Position numbers and translations under genes: made by a program. Positions 56,426 to 64,000 of a stretch of 64,000 nt of DNA are shown piece after piece. Positions within the stretch are counted from its first letter, which is position 1. Each line of letters starts with the position of its first letter. Under the pieces are notes generated by a model, which did no database searches, was not told the DNA's origin, and was given only the letters and a program-made list of their open reading frames with translations. The stretch is from Lichenicola cladoniae (GTDB taxonomy: Bacteria; Pseudomonadota; Alphaproteobacteria; Acetobacterales; Acetobacteraceae). The stretch spans positions 1,987,501 through 2,051,500 of the forward strand of contig NZ_CP053708.1 of assembly GCF_013201075.1 (NCBI RefSeq), read 5' to 3'.

Positions 56426-56440
56426 ACCGAACATGTTCAT
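56426..56440. promoter_or_regulatory. Putative operator of the catabolic island, copy 3
   Basis: ACCGAACATGTTCAT is the exact reverse complement of the 15-mer at 45736-45750. It is just upstream of the aldolase-MFS transcription unit. Confidence 0.6.
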
Positions 56441-56687
56441 ATGTGCGCGCAATCAATCGGCGGTCAAGGGTCGAACGGATGTCGCTCCGCACTGTCGGCC
56501 ACTGTTGAAGACGCGCGGACGTTTGCCCGGCTCTAACGCACACGAGGCATGTTCGAGGCGCTGACGGATGTTGACCTTGCCCCCCGTAATTCCCTCGTTC
56601 TGAACTCACGTCCGTCACCAGGAGACGGAAGATGAAGCGGTCTAGGAGTTTCGTCCCAAGTTTTAATGGTGCATTCTTATCCGGTAG

Positions 56688-57280
56688 ATGGAAGGAAGCA
56701 TTATCGGCCAGGTTCTGCATGGCTGCGCCACAACGACTGCGGCGATCCGTTGAGCGACACAACTTGAGGTGAGAGAGTCTGAGGGGCTCTCGCCGGGCGC
56801 TATGGCATCAACCAGAAAACCGTTGCCAAGTGGAAGCGGCGGACCTCGGTGACGGACCAGCCGACCGGTCCAAAAGACCTGAAATCGACCGTGTTGTCGC
56901 TTGAGCACGAGGCGATCATCGTGGCCTTCCATCGCTATTCACTGCTGCCACTCGACGACTGCCTCTACGCTCTGTGGGCCACCATCCCGCATCGGCTCCA
57001 CTCGTCACTGCACCGCTGCCTCCAGCGCCACGGTTCGACGGTCTCTTGCCGCCAAACCCGTTTGCCCGACGTCAGTGGCGATAAGATCGATAGAAAAACT
57101 CCAACGAATATCCACTCGGCTATTTTCACGTGGATATCGCCGAAGTCGGCATCGAGCAGGGCAAGCTCTACCTTCTGGTCGCCATCGACCGGACTTCGAG
57201 GTTCGCCTTCACCGAGCTGCATGAGAAAGCCACCAGGCAGGTCGCCGGCGACTTCCTCCGCCCTCTCATCAAAGATCGTG
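56688..57280 (+). pseudogene. IS481-family transposase remnant
   Basis: The first codons read 'GQVLHGCATTTAAIR' then TGA; in other frames follow 'GRYGINQKTVAKWK', 'SLLPLDDCLYAL' and, after another shift, 'YFHVDIAEVGIEQGKLYLLV' with 'AIDRTSRFAFTELHEKATRQVAGDFL'. That is IS481-type transposase from start to the middle of the rve/DDE domain. Several breaks and a missing C-terminus make it dead. It borders the catabolic island on the right. Confidence 0.85.
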
Positions 57281-57331
57281 TCCCACCGCGTGGTGTAGGA
57301 GCGGTGTATCTGTGCAGCGTTGGCTGCGTGA

Positions 57332-57580
57332 TCAGGCGGCCAGTGATGGCAGGCTGACGGCGAGATCATCGCTCAGCGGCGCGATGGTTTCCAGGGTCAT
57401 GTAGCGAGCACGCTGCACGGCCCACTCGTCATTCTGCTTCAGCAGCAGGGCGCCGATCAGTTGTATCACTCTTTTGCGTCCGCGCGTGGGCGGTTTGGGT
57501 AACGGCGGTTGGATACGCTCCCATTCCTCGTTCGTCAGGTCAGTCAGATAACGCCTGGGCCTGCATGCGATGTCGGCCAT
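57332..57580 (-). pseudogene. Chimeric transposase relic: IS5-type N-terminus fused to IS256-type C-terminus
   Basis: The frame from 57580 begins '[18 protein letters not shown]', an IS5-family transposase start, but from about residue 38 continues '[22 protein letters not shown]' and ends '[14 protein letters not shown]', the C-terminus of IS256-type transposases. It looks like a junction of two nested or recombined insertion sequences. Neither is complete. Confidence 0.8.
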
Positions 57581-57856
57581 CCGGCCGCGGTTCTCTTGGG
57601 TCCAAGTCCCAAGCTTGAATCATACCAGACCAAGCCGCCGCGAGCATTCTCAAACGGTTTCTGAGGTCCCGAGCGATTGCCGGCTCTCTTGTTCGGGTCC
57701 GGGTCTCGCCCACCGCGACGTCGCCAACGCCCTGCAGATCGCTTCCAGGAGCAAGATGCCGGTCTCCCGGCTCCGGTAACCCCGACTTTCGTGCCTCGGA
57801 CGCGTCGAACAGGACAAATAAGCGAACGCCCAGCCTTTCCTTAACCAAGGGTTAAC
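57581..57856. other. Intergenic stretch without a supported gene
   Basis: 276 bases between the transposase relic and the rhomboid gene. It contains 'CTTGGG...CCCAAG' (near 57596) that could be part of an IS end, but no full inverted-repeat pair was found. Confidence 0.35.
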
Positions 57857-59029
57857 GTGGGCAAGAGAAAGTTCCTGATGCGCACCAGCTCAGGCGGTAC
57901 CCTCTCCTATTCCCGGATGCCCAGGAACGCCTCGGAAGCCGGCGTCGTCACGCGGTGGCCAGTCTCGACACTTCTGCTGCTCGCGATCCTCGTCGCGGTC
58001 TTTGCAGTCGAGGTTCACCTGGCCCCGCCCGGTGAAGATAAAGGGTTGAGCCCGTATACGCAGATCATGGTCGGTGGCCTGACCGGAAGCCTGGCGCATG
58101 CCGGGCAGTGGTATCGGCTACTTTCGTCCGCTTTCCTGCATGCCAATCCCCGGCACCTGTTCATGAACGCGTTCGCCCTGGGGCTGGCGGGTTATGCCCT
58201 CGAGCGGATCGTGGGACACGCCTGGGTCGTCTGCATCTTTGCGATGGGCGCCGTATGCGGAGGGTTGGCTTCAGTCCTCATGCTGCCGTCTTCCACGGTC
58301 ACGGTGGGTGCCTCGGGCGGCATCATGGCGCTGCTGGGAGCCCTGTACATGACCAGCTTTCGGGTTCCCAGAAGTCCTGCCCGGTGGCGCATCCAGTCGA
58401 AGGCCATATACTTCGGAGTTCCCGGCCTTATCCCACATCACGCAGTGGGCTCCCTGCAGACCAACTATGCTGCGCATTTCGGGGGCGCCATTTTCGGGAT
58501 CCTGATCGGCGGTCTCCTCCTCGCCGGCTGGGAAAGCTTTTCGACGCGACCGCCTCACGCGCATGGCGCAACGGTTCTGGCCACCGTCGCCCTCCTGGCA
58601 GCCGGTTTTTCCGCCTATGGCGTGTCGAGCACTTACGGCGCCCAGCCGCACTTAAATCGGTTCATCCCGCCCGCGAGCATCCCGAAGAAGGATGTCGACA
58701 TGGTCGCCCATGGTGACGCGCTCGCCATCGCGTTTCCGGACGATGCGAGAGCGCACGTCTTTGCCGGCATGGCTCATTTGTCGCGCATGGACAGGATGGG
58801 GGCGGAAGGCGAGTTAGAGACGGCGCTTCGTCTGGATGCAAGCGAACCAGGGCTCTATTCCCGAACCTTCATGAACACCGTTCATGTTCTTCTGGCGACT
58901 TTATTTTCCAAGGACGGTCGACCGATCGAAGCAGTCGCCATGGCTCAGCCGTTCTGCCGGCAACCGAACTGGACGCAACAGTCGCCTCGGCTGGTAGCTC
59001 TCGTTCGTGCCGGGCATTTATGCTCTTGA
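57857..59029 (+). CDS. Rhomboid family intramembrane serine protease
   Basis: 390 residues from a GTG at 57857 (ATGs at 57878 and 57917 are alternatives). The rhomboid core has 'SSAFLHANPRHLFMNAFALG', the catalytic Ser in 'VGASGGIMALLG' and the His in 'YAAHFGGAIFGILIGG'. A C-terminal soluble part (residues about 265-390) is helical and looks TPR-like ('DARAHVFAGMAHLSRMDRMG'). It cleaves TM segments of membrane proteins; the substrate is unknown. Confidence 0.88.
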   Translation: MGKRKFLMRTSSGGTLSYSRMPRNASEAGVVTRWPVSTLLLLAILVAVFAVEVHLAPPGEDKGLSPYTQIMVGGLTGSLAHAGQWYRLLSSAFLHANPRHLFMNAFALGLAGYALERIVGHAWVVCIFAMGAVCGGLASVLMLPSSTVTVGASGGIMALLGALYMTSFRVPRSPARWRIQSKAIYFGVPGLIPHHAVGSLQTNYAAHFGGAIFGILIGGLLLAGWESFSTRPPHAHGATVLATVALLAAGFSAYGVSSTYGAQPHLNRFIPPASIPKKDVDMVAHGDALAIAFPDDARAHVFAGMAHLSRMDRMGAEGELETALRLDASEPGLYSRTFMNTVHVLLATLFSKDGRPIEAVAMAQPFCRQPNWTQQSPRLVALVRAGHLCS

Positions 59030-59309
59030 CGTGTCCAGCCGTCTGACTTCCCGGCGAAATTTTCGCGTAGCCCGCAAAAGGCCTGCAGGACTCGATCACG
59101 ATCCTCCATTACCCATAAAACTGGTCACAATGTCTTCGGCCAGTTTCCTAAAACCTGATGCCGGCTTTCCACTGAGGTCAGCAATTCAGCCGCTCGACCT
59201 GACCAGGAAAGCAGGTCATCAAGACGGTGCACCGGCTACTCGTTGACCATCATCGTCAGGCTGTCGCGCAGCCACGCGTATCGCTCAATACCGTCAAGCC
59301 TACTGCGTA
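59030..59309. other. Intergenic stretch without a supported gene
   Basis: 280 bases between the rhomboid gene and the convergent M81 peptidase gene. No feature supported. Confidence 0.35.
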
Positions 59310-60797
59310 TCAGGGCACCCCGGCCCAAGCCGCCGCCCGCGCCGAGACCGACGCCTCCGGAACCCAGTCGAAATCCTTATCAAACGGAAACGTCGCACGC
59401 ATCTTCCGGAGCCGTGGCAGCCGCGCGACGTCCTGGTCCACCGACCCGGGCGACAGCGCCATCAGCGACAAAGCTGCCAACGGTGCAAGCTCCGGCGACA
59501 GATATCCCGATTTCACCACCAGGATACCGCACCCGGACAAACCGAGCCCCAGCCGCTCGAAATCCGCGATGGCGTGATACGGCCGCCTCCGTGCCGCCAG
59601 CACCAGCCGGAACCCGCCCGCCACTCCGTCGAGGTCCAGCACCGCCTCCCGGTCACGCCCATCCACCGCCGGTGCCAGCATCGTCACCGTGCCGGACACC
59701 GGCACCGGCTTGCTCCCGCCCGTATCCAGCGTCCCCCCGACCGACAGCGACACCGCCGCTCCGACCCCCGCCGCGTACGCCGTGTCCGTCGCCGATCGGT
59801 CCGCGATCGATGCCAGGATCACCCCGCCCGCGCCCTGCGCCAATAACTCCCGCAGTACGTCCGCCCGGTCCCCGACGCCACCGCCGGTCGGATTGTCGCC
59901 TGAGTCCGCTAGGATCGTCAGCGCCCCGGCATGTGATCGCGCCAGCGCTACGCACTCCGCGATCGTGCCGGTCCTGCTCCCGAACGCGAACGTCTCCCGT
60001 GCGCCCCAGTAGCGCGCCGCCAACGCGTTGCTCGCTTCCCTGAGCGCGCCGGCGTCCGTCCCGGTCATGATCGCGGCCGCCGTCGCACGCGGTTCGTCCG
60101 CCCAGACATACCCCACCATCAACGAGGCGTCCCAGATGCCGTCTGCCAGCTCGGACTCGGCGAGCCCTGCATATAATCCTCGCGCCGGCTCATCCACCGT
60201 GCTGGTCCGTTCGCCCGGCAGTACCACCGGCACCGGTGTCCACACCACGAATGGCCGCACCCCGGTCTCGATCGAGCGCACCAGCATCGACACCGACCGG
60301 CGCATCGTCTGCTCGACATCGATATGCGGCGCCGTACGATACGTCGAGAACATGTCGATGCAGTCCATGATCTTCTGCGTGACGTTCCCGTGTAAATCAT
60401 AACTCACCGCGATCGGGCAATCCGGCCCGACCACTGCGCGAGCCCGCGTGATCCAGTCGCCCTCTGCATCTTCCATGCCGGTCACGAACATCGCCCCGTG
60501 CATCGCGAGGTATAGCCCGTCCACCGGCCCATGCGCCCGCAGCCGGTCCAGGAACTCGTTCACCAGCGCGGTATACGCTGCCGCCGTTACCGGCCCGCCC
60601 GGTATCGCGCGCGCATGCAGCGTCGGCAGGAACGTCGCCGGGTAATCGTGCAAGAATCCGAACGTCGACGATGCGAACTGCGACGTACCGCGTTCCACAC
60701 GGAATACGTCGTAACCGGTCTCGACCGGATTGTACGTGCTGCACTCTATGTGAATACCGCCGACCGCGATCCGCATGGTGCCTGTGCTCCCTGTCAT
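59310..60797 (-). CDS. M81 family metallopeptidase (MlrC-like)
   Basis: 495 residues. 'GGIHIECSTYNPVETGYD' at the N-terminus, 'LAMHGAMFVTGMEDAEGDW', 'SYDLHGNVT' and 'LADSGDNPTGGGVGDRADVL' are the metal-ligand and conserved blocks of the MlrC (microcystinase C) family, which hydrolyses small or modified peptides. The ATG at 60797 overlaps the ROK regulator's stop by four bases, so translation is coupled. A peptide-type ABC importer is divergent, suggesting uptake and hydrolysis of a common substrate. Confidence 0.88.
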   Translation of the reverse strand: MTGSTGTMRIAVGGIHIECSTYNPVETGYDVFRVERGTSQFASSTFGFLHDYPATFLPTLHARAIPGGPVTAAAYTALVNEFLDRLRAHGPVDGLYLAMHGAMFVTGMEDAEGDWITRARAVVGPDCPIAVSYDLHGNVTQKIMDCIDMFSTYRTAPHIDVEQTMRRSVSMLVRSIETGVRPFVVWTPVPVVLPGERTSTVDEPARGLYAGLAESELADGIWDASLMVGYVWADEPRATAAAIMTGTDAGALREASNALAARYWGARETFAFGSRTGTIAECVALARSHAGALTILADSGDNPTGGGVGDRADVLRELLAQGAGGVILASIADRSATDTAYAAGVGAAVSLSVGGTLDTGGSKPVPVSGTVTMLAPAVDGRDREAVLDLDGVAGGFRLVLAARRRPYHAIADFERLGLGLSGCGILVVKSGYLSPELAPLAALSLMALSPGSVDQDVARLPRLRKMRATFPFDKDFDWVPEASVSARAAAWAGVP

Positions 60798-61927
60798 TCG
60801 TCCGCGCCCCAGAGGTAGCGATGCAGCGCGACCCCGGCTGCACCTTCCGCCCAGGCCGACGGCGCGATCGTCACGAACCCGACCGGCTCGCCCGTCGCCG
60901 AACCGGCAAAACCATCCAGCACGTTCGCCGCGATCGCCCGGCAGACGGTTGCGCCGTACACCCCGGTCGCCAGCGCCGGATCAACCCCGATCAGCACCTT
61001 GCCCGGATCGAGGCACTGGATCATCTGCGCGATCGCCAATCCCAGCGCCAAGCCGCCATCCTGCAGCAACCGTACCGCCGCGCCGAACCCCGCATCCGCC
61101 TGGCGCTGCAACGCCGCCGGATTGCCCGCCATCCTGCTGACACGCGCCACATCCGCCAGCGCCCGCAGCGACGACAGCGTGTCGAGGCACCCGCGCTTGC
61201 CGCACCGGCAGGGCAGGCCGCCCGGTCGCAACGTCACATGCGCGATCTCGCCCGCGCCCCCATGCCGCCCGCGCAACAATCGCCCATCGACGATGTGACC
61301 GCAGCCAATCCCCTGATCCACCGAGACCAGGCTGAAATTCAACATCCGGCTCGACATCTGCATTCCGCGCGCCAGCGCATGCGCATCGTTCTCCAGCCGC
61401 ACCGGCACTCCGAGCCGCTCCTGCAGCAAGGCAGCCAGCGGCACGTCGACCCATCCCAGCCGCGTCGACTGCCGGCAGCGCTTGCCGGCCAAATCCACGA
61501 ACCCCGGCACCGCCACCCCGACGCCGGACGGACGGATAGCGTGTCCCGCCAGCAGATCCGGTATCGCCGCCGCGATCGCCTCGACCAGCGTCTCCGGCGT
61601 CCATCCGCCGGACCGCGCAGCGGCCGATACCGTCAACTGCCCGAGCGTCCTTCCCACCAAGTCCGACAGCACCACCATCGCGTCCCGCTCCGCCAGCGAC
61701 ACCCCGACGAAGCACGCCGCATCGCCCCGCAGCGCCATCGGCCGCGACGCGCCCTTCGACCCAGGCGGCCTAGCGGCTTCCTCGACGAACCCGAGCCCGA
61801 CCAGTTCGCGCATCACGACGGTGATCGCCGGCTTGCTGAGCCCGCTGCCTTCCGCGAGCATCGTCCGGCTCATCGGCCCGGAGCGGCCGAGCAGCCGAAG
61901 CATCTGCGTTTGGGTCGTCGTCAACAT
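60794..61927 (-). CDS. ROK family transcriptional regulator
   Basis: 377 residues. N-terminal winged helix ('LLGRSGPMSRTMLAEGSGLSKP'), then the ROK kinase-like fold: 'GVGVAVPGFVD', 'LENDAHALARG', 'GHIVDGRLLRGRHGGAGEIAH' and the zinc motif 'CRCGKRGCLD'. It is the likely controller of both its own M81 operon and the divergent ABC transporter; three palindromes separate the two start codons. Effector may be a sugar or sugar-containing ligand. Confidence 0.9.
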   Translation of the reverse strand: MLTTTQTQMLRLLGRSGPMSRTMLAEGSGLSKPAITVVMRELVGLGFVEEAARPPGSKGASRPMALRGDAACFVGVSLAERDAMVVLSDLVGRTLGQLTVSAAARSGGWTPETLVEAIAAAIPDLLAGHAIRPSGVGVAVPGFVDLAGKRCRQSTRLGWVDVPLAALLQERLGVPVRLENDAHALARGMQMSSRMLNFSLVSVDQGIGCGHIVDGRLLRGRHGGAGEIAHVTLRPGGLPCRCGKRGCLDTLSSLRALADVARVSRMAGNPAALQRQADAGFGAAVRLLQDGGLALGLAIAQMIQCLDPGKVLIGVDPALATGVYGATVCRAIAANVLDGFAGSATGEPVGFVTIAPSAWAEGAAGVALHRYLWGADE

Positions 61928-61939
61928 CGATTTCAGTTC

Positions 61940-61951
61940 AGTTCCTGAACT
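61940..61951. promoter_or_regulatory. Palindrome 1 (candidate ROK operator)
   Basis: AGTTCCTGAACT is perfectly symmetric (AGTTC-CT-GAACT) in the divergent ROK/ABC promoter region. Confidence 0.55.
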
Positions 61952-61953
61952 CG

Positions 61954-61965
61954 CTTGACGTCAAG
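61954..61965. promoter_or_regulatory. Palindrome 2 (candidate regulatory site)
   Basis: CTTGACGTCAAG is a perfect 12-bp palindrome and contains TTGACG, which could double as a -35 element for the ABC operon. Confidence 0.5.
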
Positions 61966-61967
61966 GG

Positions 61968-61980
61968 TTCAATCACTGAA
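61968..61980. promoter_or_regulatory. Palindrome 3 (candidate ROK operator)
   Basis: TTCA-ATCAC-TGAA, an inverted repeat resembling the arms of palindrome 1 (TTC/GAA), just before the binding-protein gene. Confidence 0.45.
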
Positions 61981-61991
61981 CAGTGTTTTCA

Positions 61992-63509
61992 ATGGTATTT
62001 CCGACCTTCCGCAGCCTCGTCCTGCTGCTGGCCCTGACCGGCCAGGCCGGCGCCGCGACCCTGCGTATCATGCAGTCGGAACCACCTCGCAGCATGGACC
62101 CGGCCGACCAGACCGCGACCTTCACCGCCTCCGTGCTCGACCCGATGTACGAAGGCCTGGTCAGGATGCTTCCCGACGGCCGGATCGTCCCCCGGCTCGC
62201 CCTGAGCTGGACCACCAGCCCGGACGGCCTCGACTGGCGCTTCATCCTGCGCCCCGGCGTCCGCTTCCACGACGGCACGATCCTGACCCCGACGGTCGCC
62301 GCTCAGTCCTTCGCCCGCCTGCTCTCCGCCACCAGCGGCCTGGTCGGCGCCGGCCATTACGGAACGATCATCGCCAGCGTCCGCCCGGACGGTCCCGCCC
62401 TCCTGGTCCACCTTTCCAGGCCCTACGCGTTCCTGCTGCAACTCCTGGCCGGTGCTCAGGCCGACCTGGTCTCGCCCGCCGCCGCCCGCGCCGGCACGCT
62501 CGGCCGCATCCCCGTCGGCACCGGCCCGTACCGGTTCGTCACCTGGAAAAGCAGTGACTACGTCGAGGAAGAACGTAATCCGGACTATTGGGGACCGAGG
62601 CCCGCGATCGACCGGCTGCGCTGGAGCTGGTCGCCGGAAGCCTCGGTCATGAACATGGCTTTGCGCACAGGCGAGATCGACGTCGCCGTCCCGTTCCCGG
62701 CCTTGTTCGCCAGCCGCCTGGGCGACGCCCCATTCCTCCGGCTGCAGCAGCAGCCGGGCGCCGCGATCTATTTCGTCGCCCTGAACACGCGCCTCCCGCC
62801 GCTGAACGACCCACATGTCCGTCACGCGCTCAGCCTTGCCACCGATCGTCCAGCCCTGGTCGCAGCACTGCTGCACGGCTTCGGCGAACCGGATTGCGGT
62901 CCGCTCCCGCCCGCCACCCTCGGCTGCGGCCAGGCAACGCCGGCACTTCCACACGATCCCGCCCGCGCCCGCGCGCTGCTCGCCAAGGCGGGCCTGCCAC
63001 ACGGCTTTGCGCTGTCGGTGGCCGTACAGGAACCGGAGGAGCCGATCGCGGAGGCGCTGCAGGCGATGTGGGCCCAGGCCGGGATCCGTCTGTCGATCCG
63101 CCGCCTCGAAGCCGGCGTCTGGGTCGATGCCGCCTTCGCGGGGCCGGCCGCCAAGCAGCAGGCCCGGCTCGGCGCCGTCATCACCTCCTGGGCCGCCCCG
63201 TTCGTGCCGGACCTGCAGCTCCGCCCGCTCTTCGCCGGCCGCAGCGAGGCTCCCGCCGGCGCCAATCTGGGCTTCTTCTCCGATCCCGCGCTGGATCAGG
63301 CCATGGCTGACGCCGCCCGAACCCTGGACGCCACCGCCCGGGATGCCCTCTACCGCGACATCGCCCGCCGTCTCGACGCCGCCGCGGCGCATATTTCCCT
63401 CTACACCCCGTCCGACCTGGTCGCGCATGCGAGCCGCGTATCCGGCCTGGCGGTCCTGCCGGGAGGCGAGCTCCAGCTCGACCAGGCCATCATGACCGGT
63501 CCGCCCTGA
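61992..63509 (+). CDS. Peptide/opine-type ABC transporter periplasmic binding protein (SBP family 5)
   Basis: 505 residues. A signal peptide ('FRSLVLLLALTGQAGAA') leads into 'LRIMQSEPPRSMDPADQTA', 'YEGLVRMLPDGRIVPRLALSW', 'FILRPGVRFHDGTILT' and 'GTGPYRFVTWKSSDYVEEERN', the DppA/OppA-like signatures. The ATG at 61992 is chosen; a GTG at 61983 is also possible, and no strong SD precedes either. Its stop overlaps the permease start by one base. Confidence 0.9.
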   Translation: MVFPTFRSLVLLLALTGQAGAATLRIMQSEPPRSMDPADQTATFTASVLDPMYEGLVRMLPDGRIVPRLALSWTTSPDGLDWRFILRPGVRFHDGTILTPTVAAQSFARLLSATSGLVGAGHYGTIIASVRPDGPALLVHLSRPYAFLLQLLAGAQADLVSPAAARAGTLGRIPVGTGPYRFVTWKSSDYVEEERNPDYWGPRPAIDRLRWSWSPEASVMNMALRTGEIDVAVPFPALFASRLGDAPFLRLQQQPGAAIYFVALNTRLPPLNDPHVRHALSLATDRPALVAALLHGFGEPDCGPLPPATLGCGQATPALPHDPARARALLAKAGLPHGFALSVAVQEPEEPIAEALQAMWAQAGIRLSIRRLEAGVWVDAAFAGPAAKQQARLGAVITSWAAPFVPDLQLRPLFAGRSEAPAGANLGFFSDPALDQAMADAARTLDATARDALYRDIARRLDAAAAHISLYTPSDLVAHASRVSGLAVLPGGELQLDQAIMTGPP

Positions 63510-64000
63510 TGCTCCGCGTCCTAATGCGCCGGCTGTTCCTGCTGCCGCCTCTTTTGCTGGCCGTGTCGCTACTGATCTTCGCCGCCGTGCACGCCATGCC
63601 CGGCGACCCCGCACGGCTCATGGCCGGTCCGCAGGCAACCACCCAAGCCGTCGACGCCATGCGCACCCGCCTCGGCCTCGACCAGCCCCTCCCAGTCCAG
63701 TATCTCGCCTGTCTCGCGCATGCGGTGCACGGCGATTTCGGCCTATCCCTGGCCTCGAAACTTCCGGTCAGCCGCGAGATTGCCGACCACCTGCCGCCGA
63801 CCCTGGCGCTGGCCACCTTCAGCGAGTTGCTGGCCGTGGCACTCGGCATCCCGCTCGGCATGCTGGCTGGCATCGGCCGCGGCAAGCTGTTCGATCGCGC
63901 CGTGGTCTTCCTCTCGGCGATCGGCGCCTCAGTCGCCAATTTCTGGCTCGCCCTGATGCTGATGGAGGTGTTCGCGGTCCGGCTGCACTGGTTGCCACTG
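63509..64000 (+). CDS. ABC transporter permease, DppB-like (cut by window end)
   Basis: The frame is open to the last base; 164 codons visible. It starts with an N-terminal TM helix 'LFLLPPLLLAVSLLIFAAV', then 'HAMPGDPARLMAGPQAT' and 'LGLDQPLPVQYLA', the N-terminal block of BPD_transp_1 peptide permeases, followed by 'HLPPTLALATFSELLAVALGIPLG'. The EAA loop is outside the window. Overlap with the binding-protein stop indicates an operon. Confidence 0.9.
   Translation, partial: MLRVLMRRLFLLPPLLLAVSLLIFAAVHAMPGDPARLMAGPQATTQAVDAMRTRLGLDQPLPVQYLACLAHAVHGDFGLSLASKLPVSREIADHLPPTLALATFSELLAVALGIPLGMLAGIGRGKLFDRAVVFLSAIGASVANFWLALMLMEVFAVRLHWLPL

Noticed and set aside
1-64000. CRISPR array, prophage, tRNA or rRNA genes
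   Set aside because: No regularly spaced repeats, phage structural genes, T-loop consensus or rRNA-like conserved blocks were recognised on either strand by eye.

Overview
The window is a G+C-rich chromosomal segment from an alphaproteobacterium, probably Acetobacteraceae or a relative. This rests on the codon bias, the gene families (short exported proteins, DUF1501/DUF1800 pair, S10 peptidase, many SDR/LysR/TetR modules) and the lack of plasmid replication or phage genes. No rRNA, tRNA, CRISPR array or complete insertion sequence was seen. The genus is not determined.

Layout. 0-5.6 kb: a cut methyltransferase, an NADPH-dependent FMN reductase, SDR/LysR genes, a TetR regulator divergent from a DUF4188 gene across twin palindromic operators, and a photolyase-like FAD protein. 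5.7-15.4 kb: six closely spaced minus-strand genes (SNF2 helicase with SWIM finger, MGT-type glycosyltransferase, 6-phospho-3-hexuloisomerase-like SIS protein, K+ channel, topoisomerase III with an unusual tail, PPM-type methyltransferase). 15.7-20.3 kb: luciferase-like oxidoreductase, alcohol dehydrogenase/LysR pair, an A+T-richer hydrolase, and an HTH gene truncated by an IS66 remnant. 20.3-30.9 kb: S10 carboxypeptidase, a decayed metE, then carbohydrate genes (cupin, SMP-30 lactonase, ribose-type ABC importer, FucP/NagP-like symporter, nagB).

31-34 kb is a decayed surface-polysaccharide region: a GT2 pseudogene, a membrane-protein remnant and a large membrane protein split by an in-frame TAG. 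34-45 kb holds HxlR/SDR, CutC, MsrA, a membrane protein, a 5'-truncated acyltransferase, a sulfotransferase, the DUF1501/DUF1800 pair, two small exported proteins, and an ECF sigma/anti-sigma/periplasmic sensor operon.

45.7-56.4 kb is the most coherent accessory block. It looks like an aromatic-acid (perhaps phenylpropanoid) catabolic island: SphA/MetA-type outer-membrane protein, TetR repressor, SDR, EntE-like aryl-acid ligase (interrupted by TAG), two crotonase-fold enzymes, an amidohydrolase-family protein, a thiolase, an MFS aromatic-acid transporter and a DHDPS/hydratase-aldolase family enzyme. A GAACATGTTC-type palindrome lies before the first gene and the last gene, and a close variant lies between tetR and the SDR, suggesting one regulon. 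IS481, IS256 and IS5 remnants border it on the right.

57.8-64 kb: a rhomboid protease, then a MlrC/M81 metallopeptidase-ROK regulator pair divergent from a peptide-type ABC transporter across three stacked palindromes. The permease runs off the window end.

The window mixes intact metabolic modules with much gene decay (metE, GT2, acyltransferase, two amber-interrupted genes, four transposase remnants).
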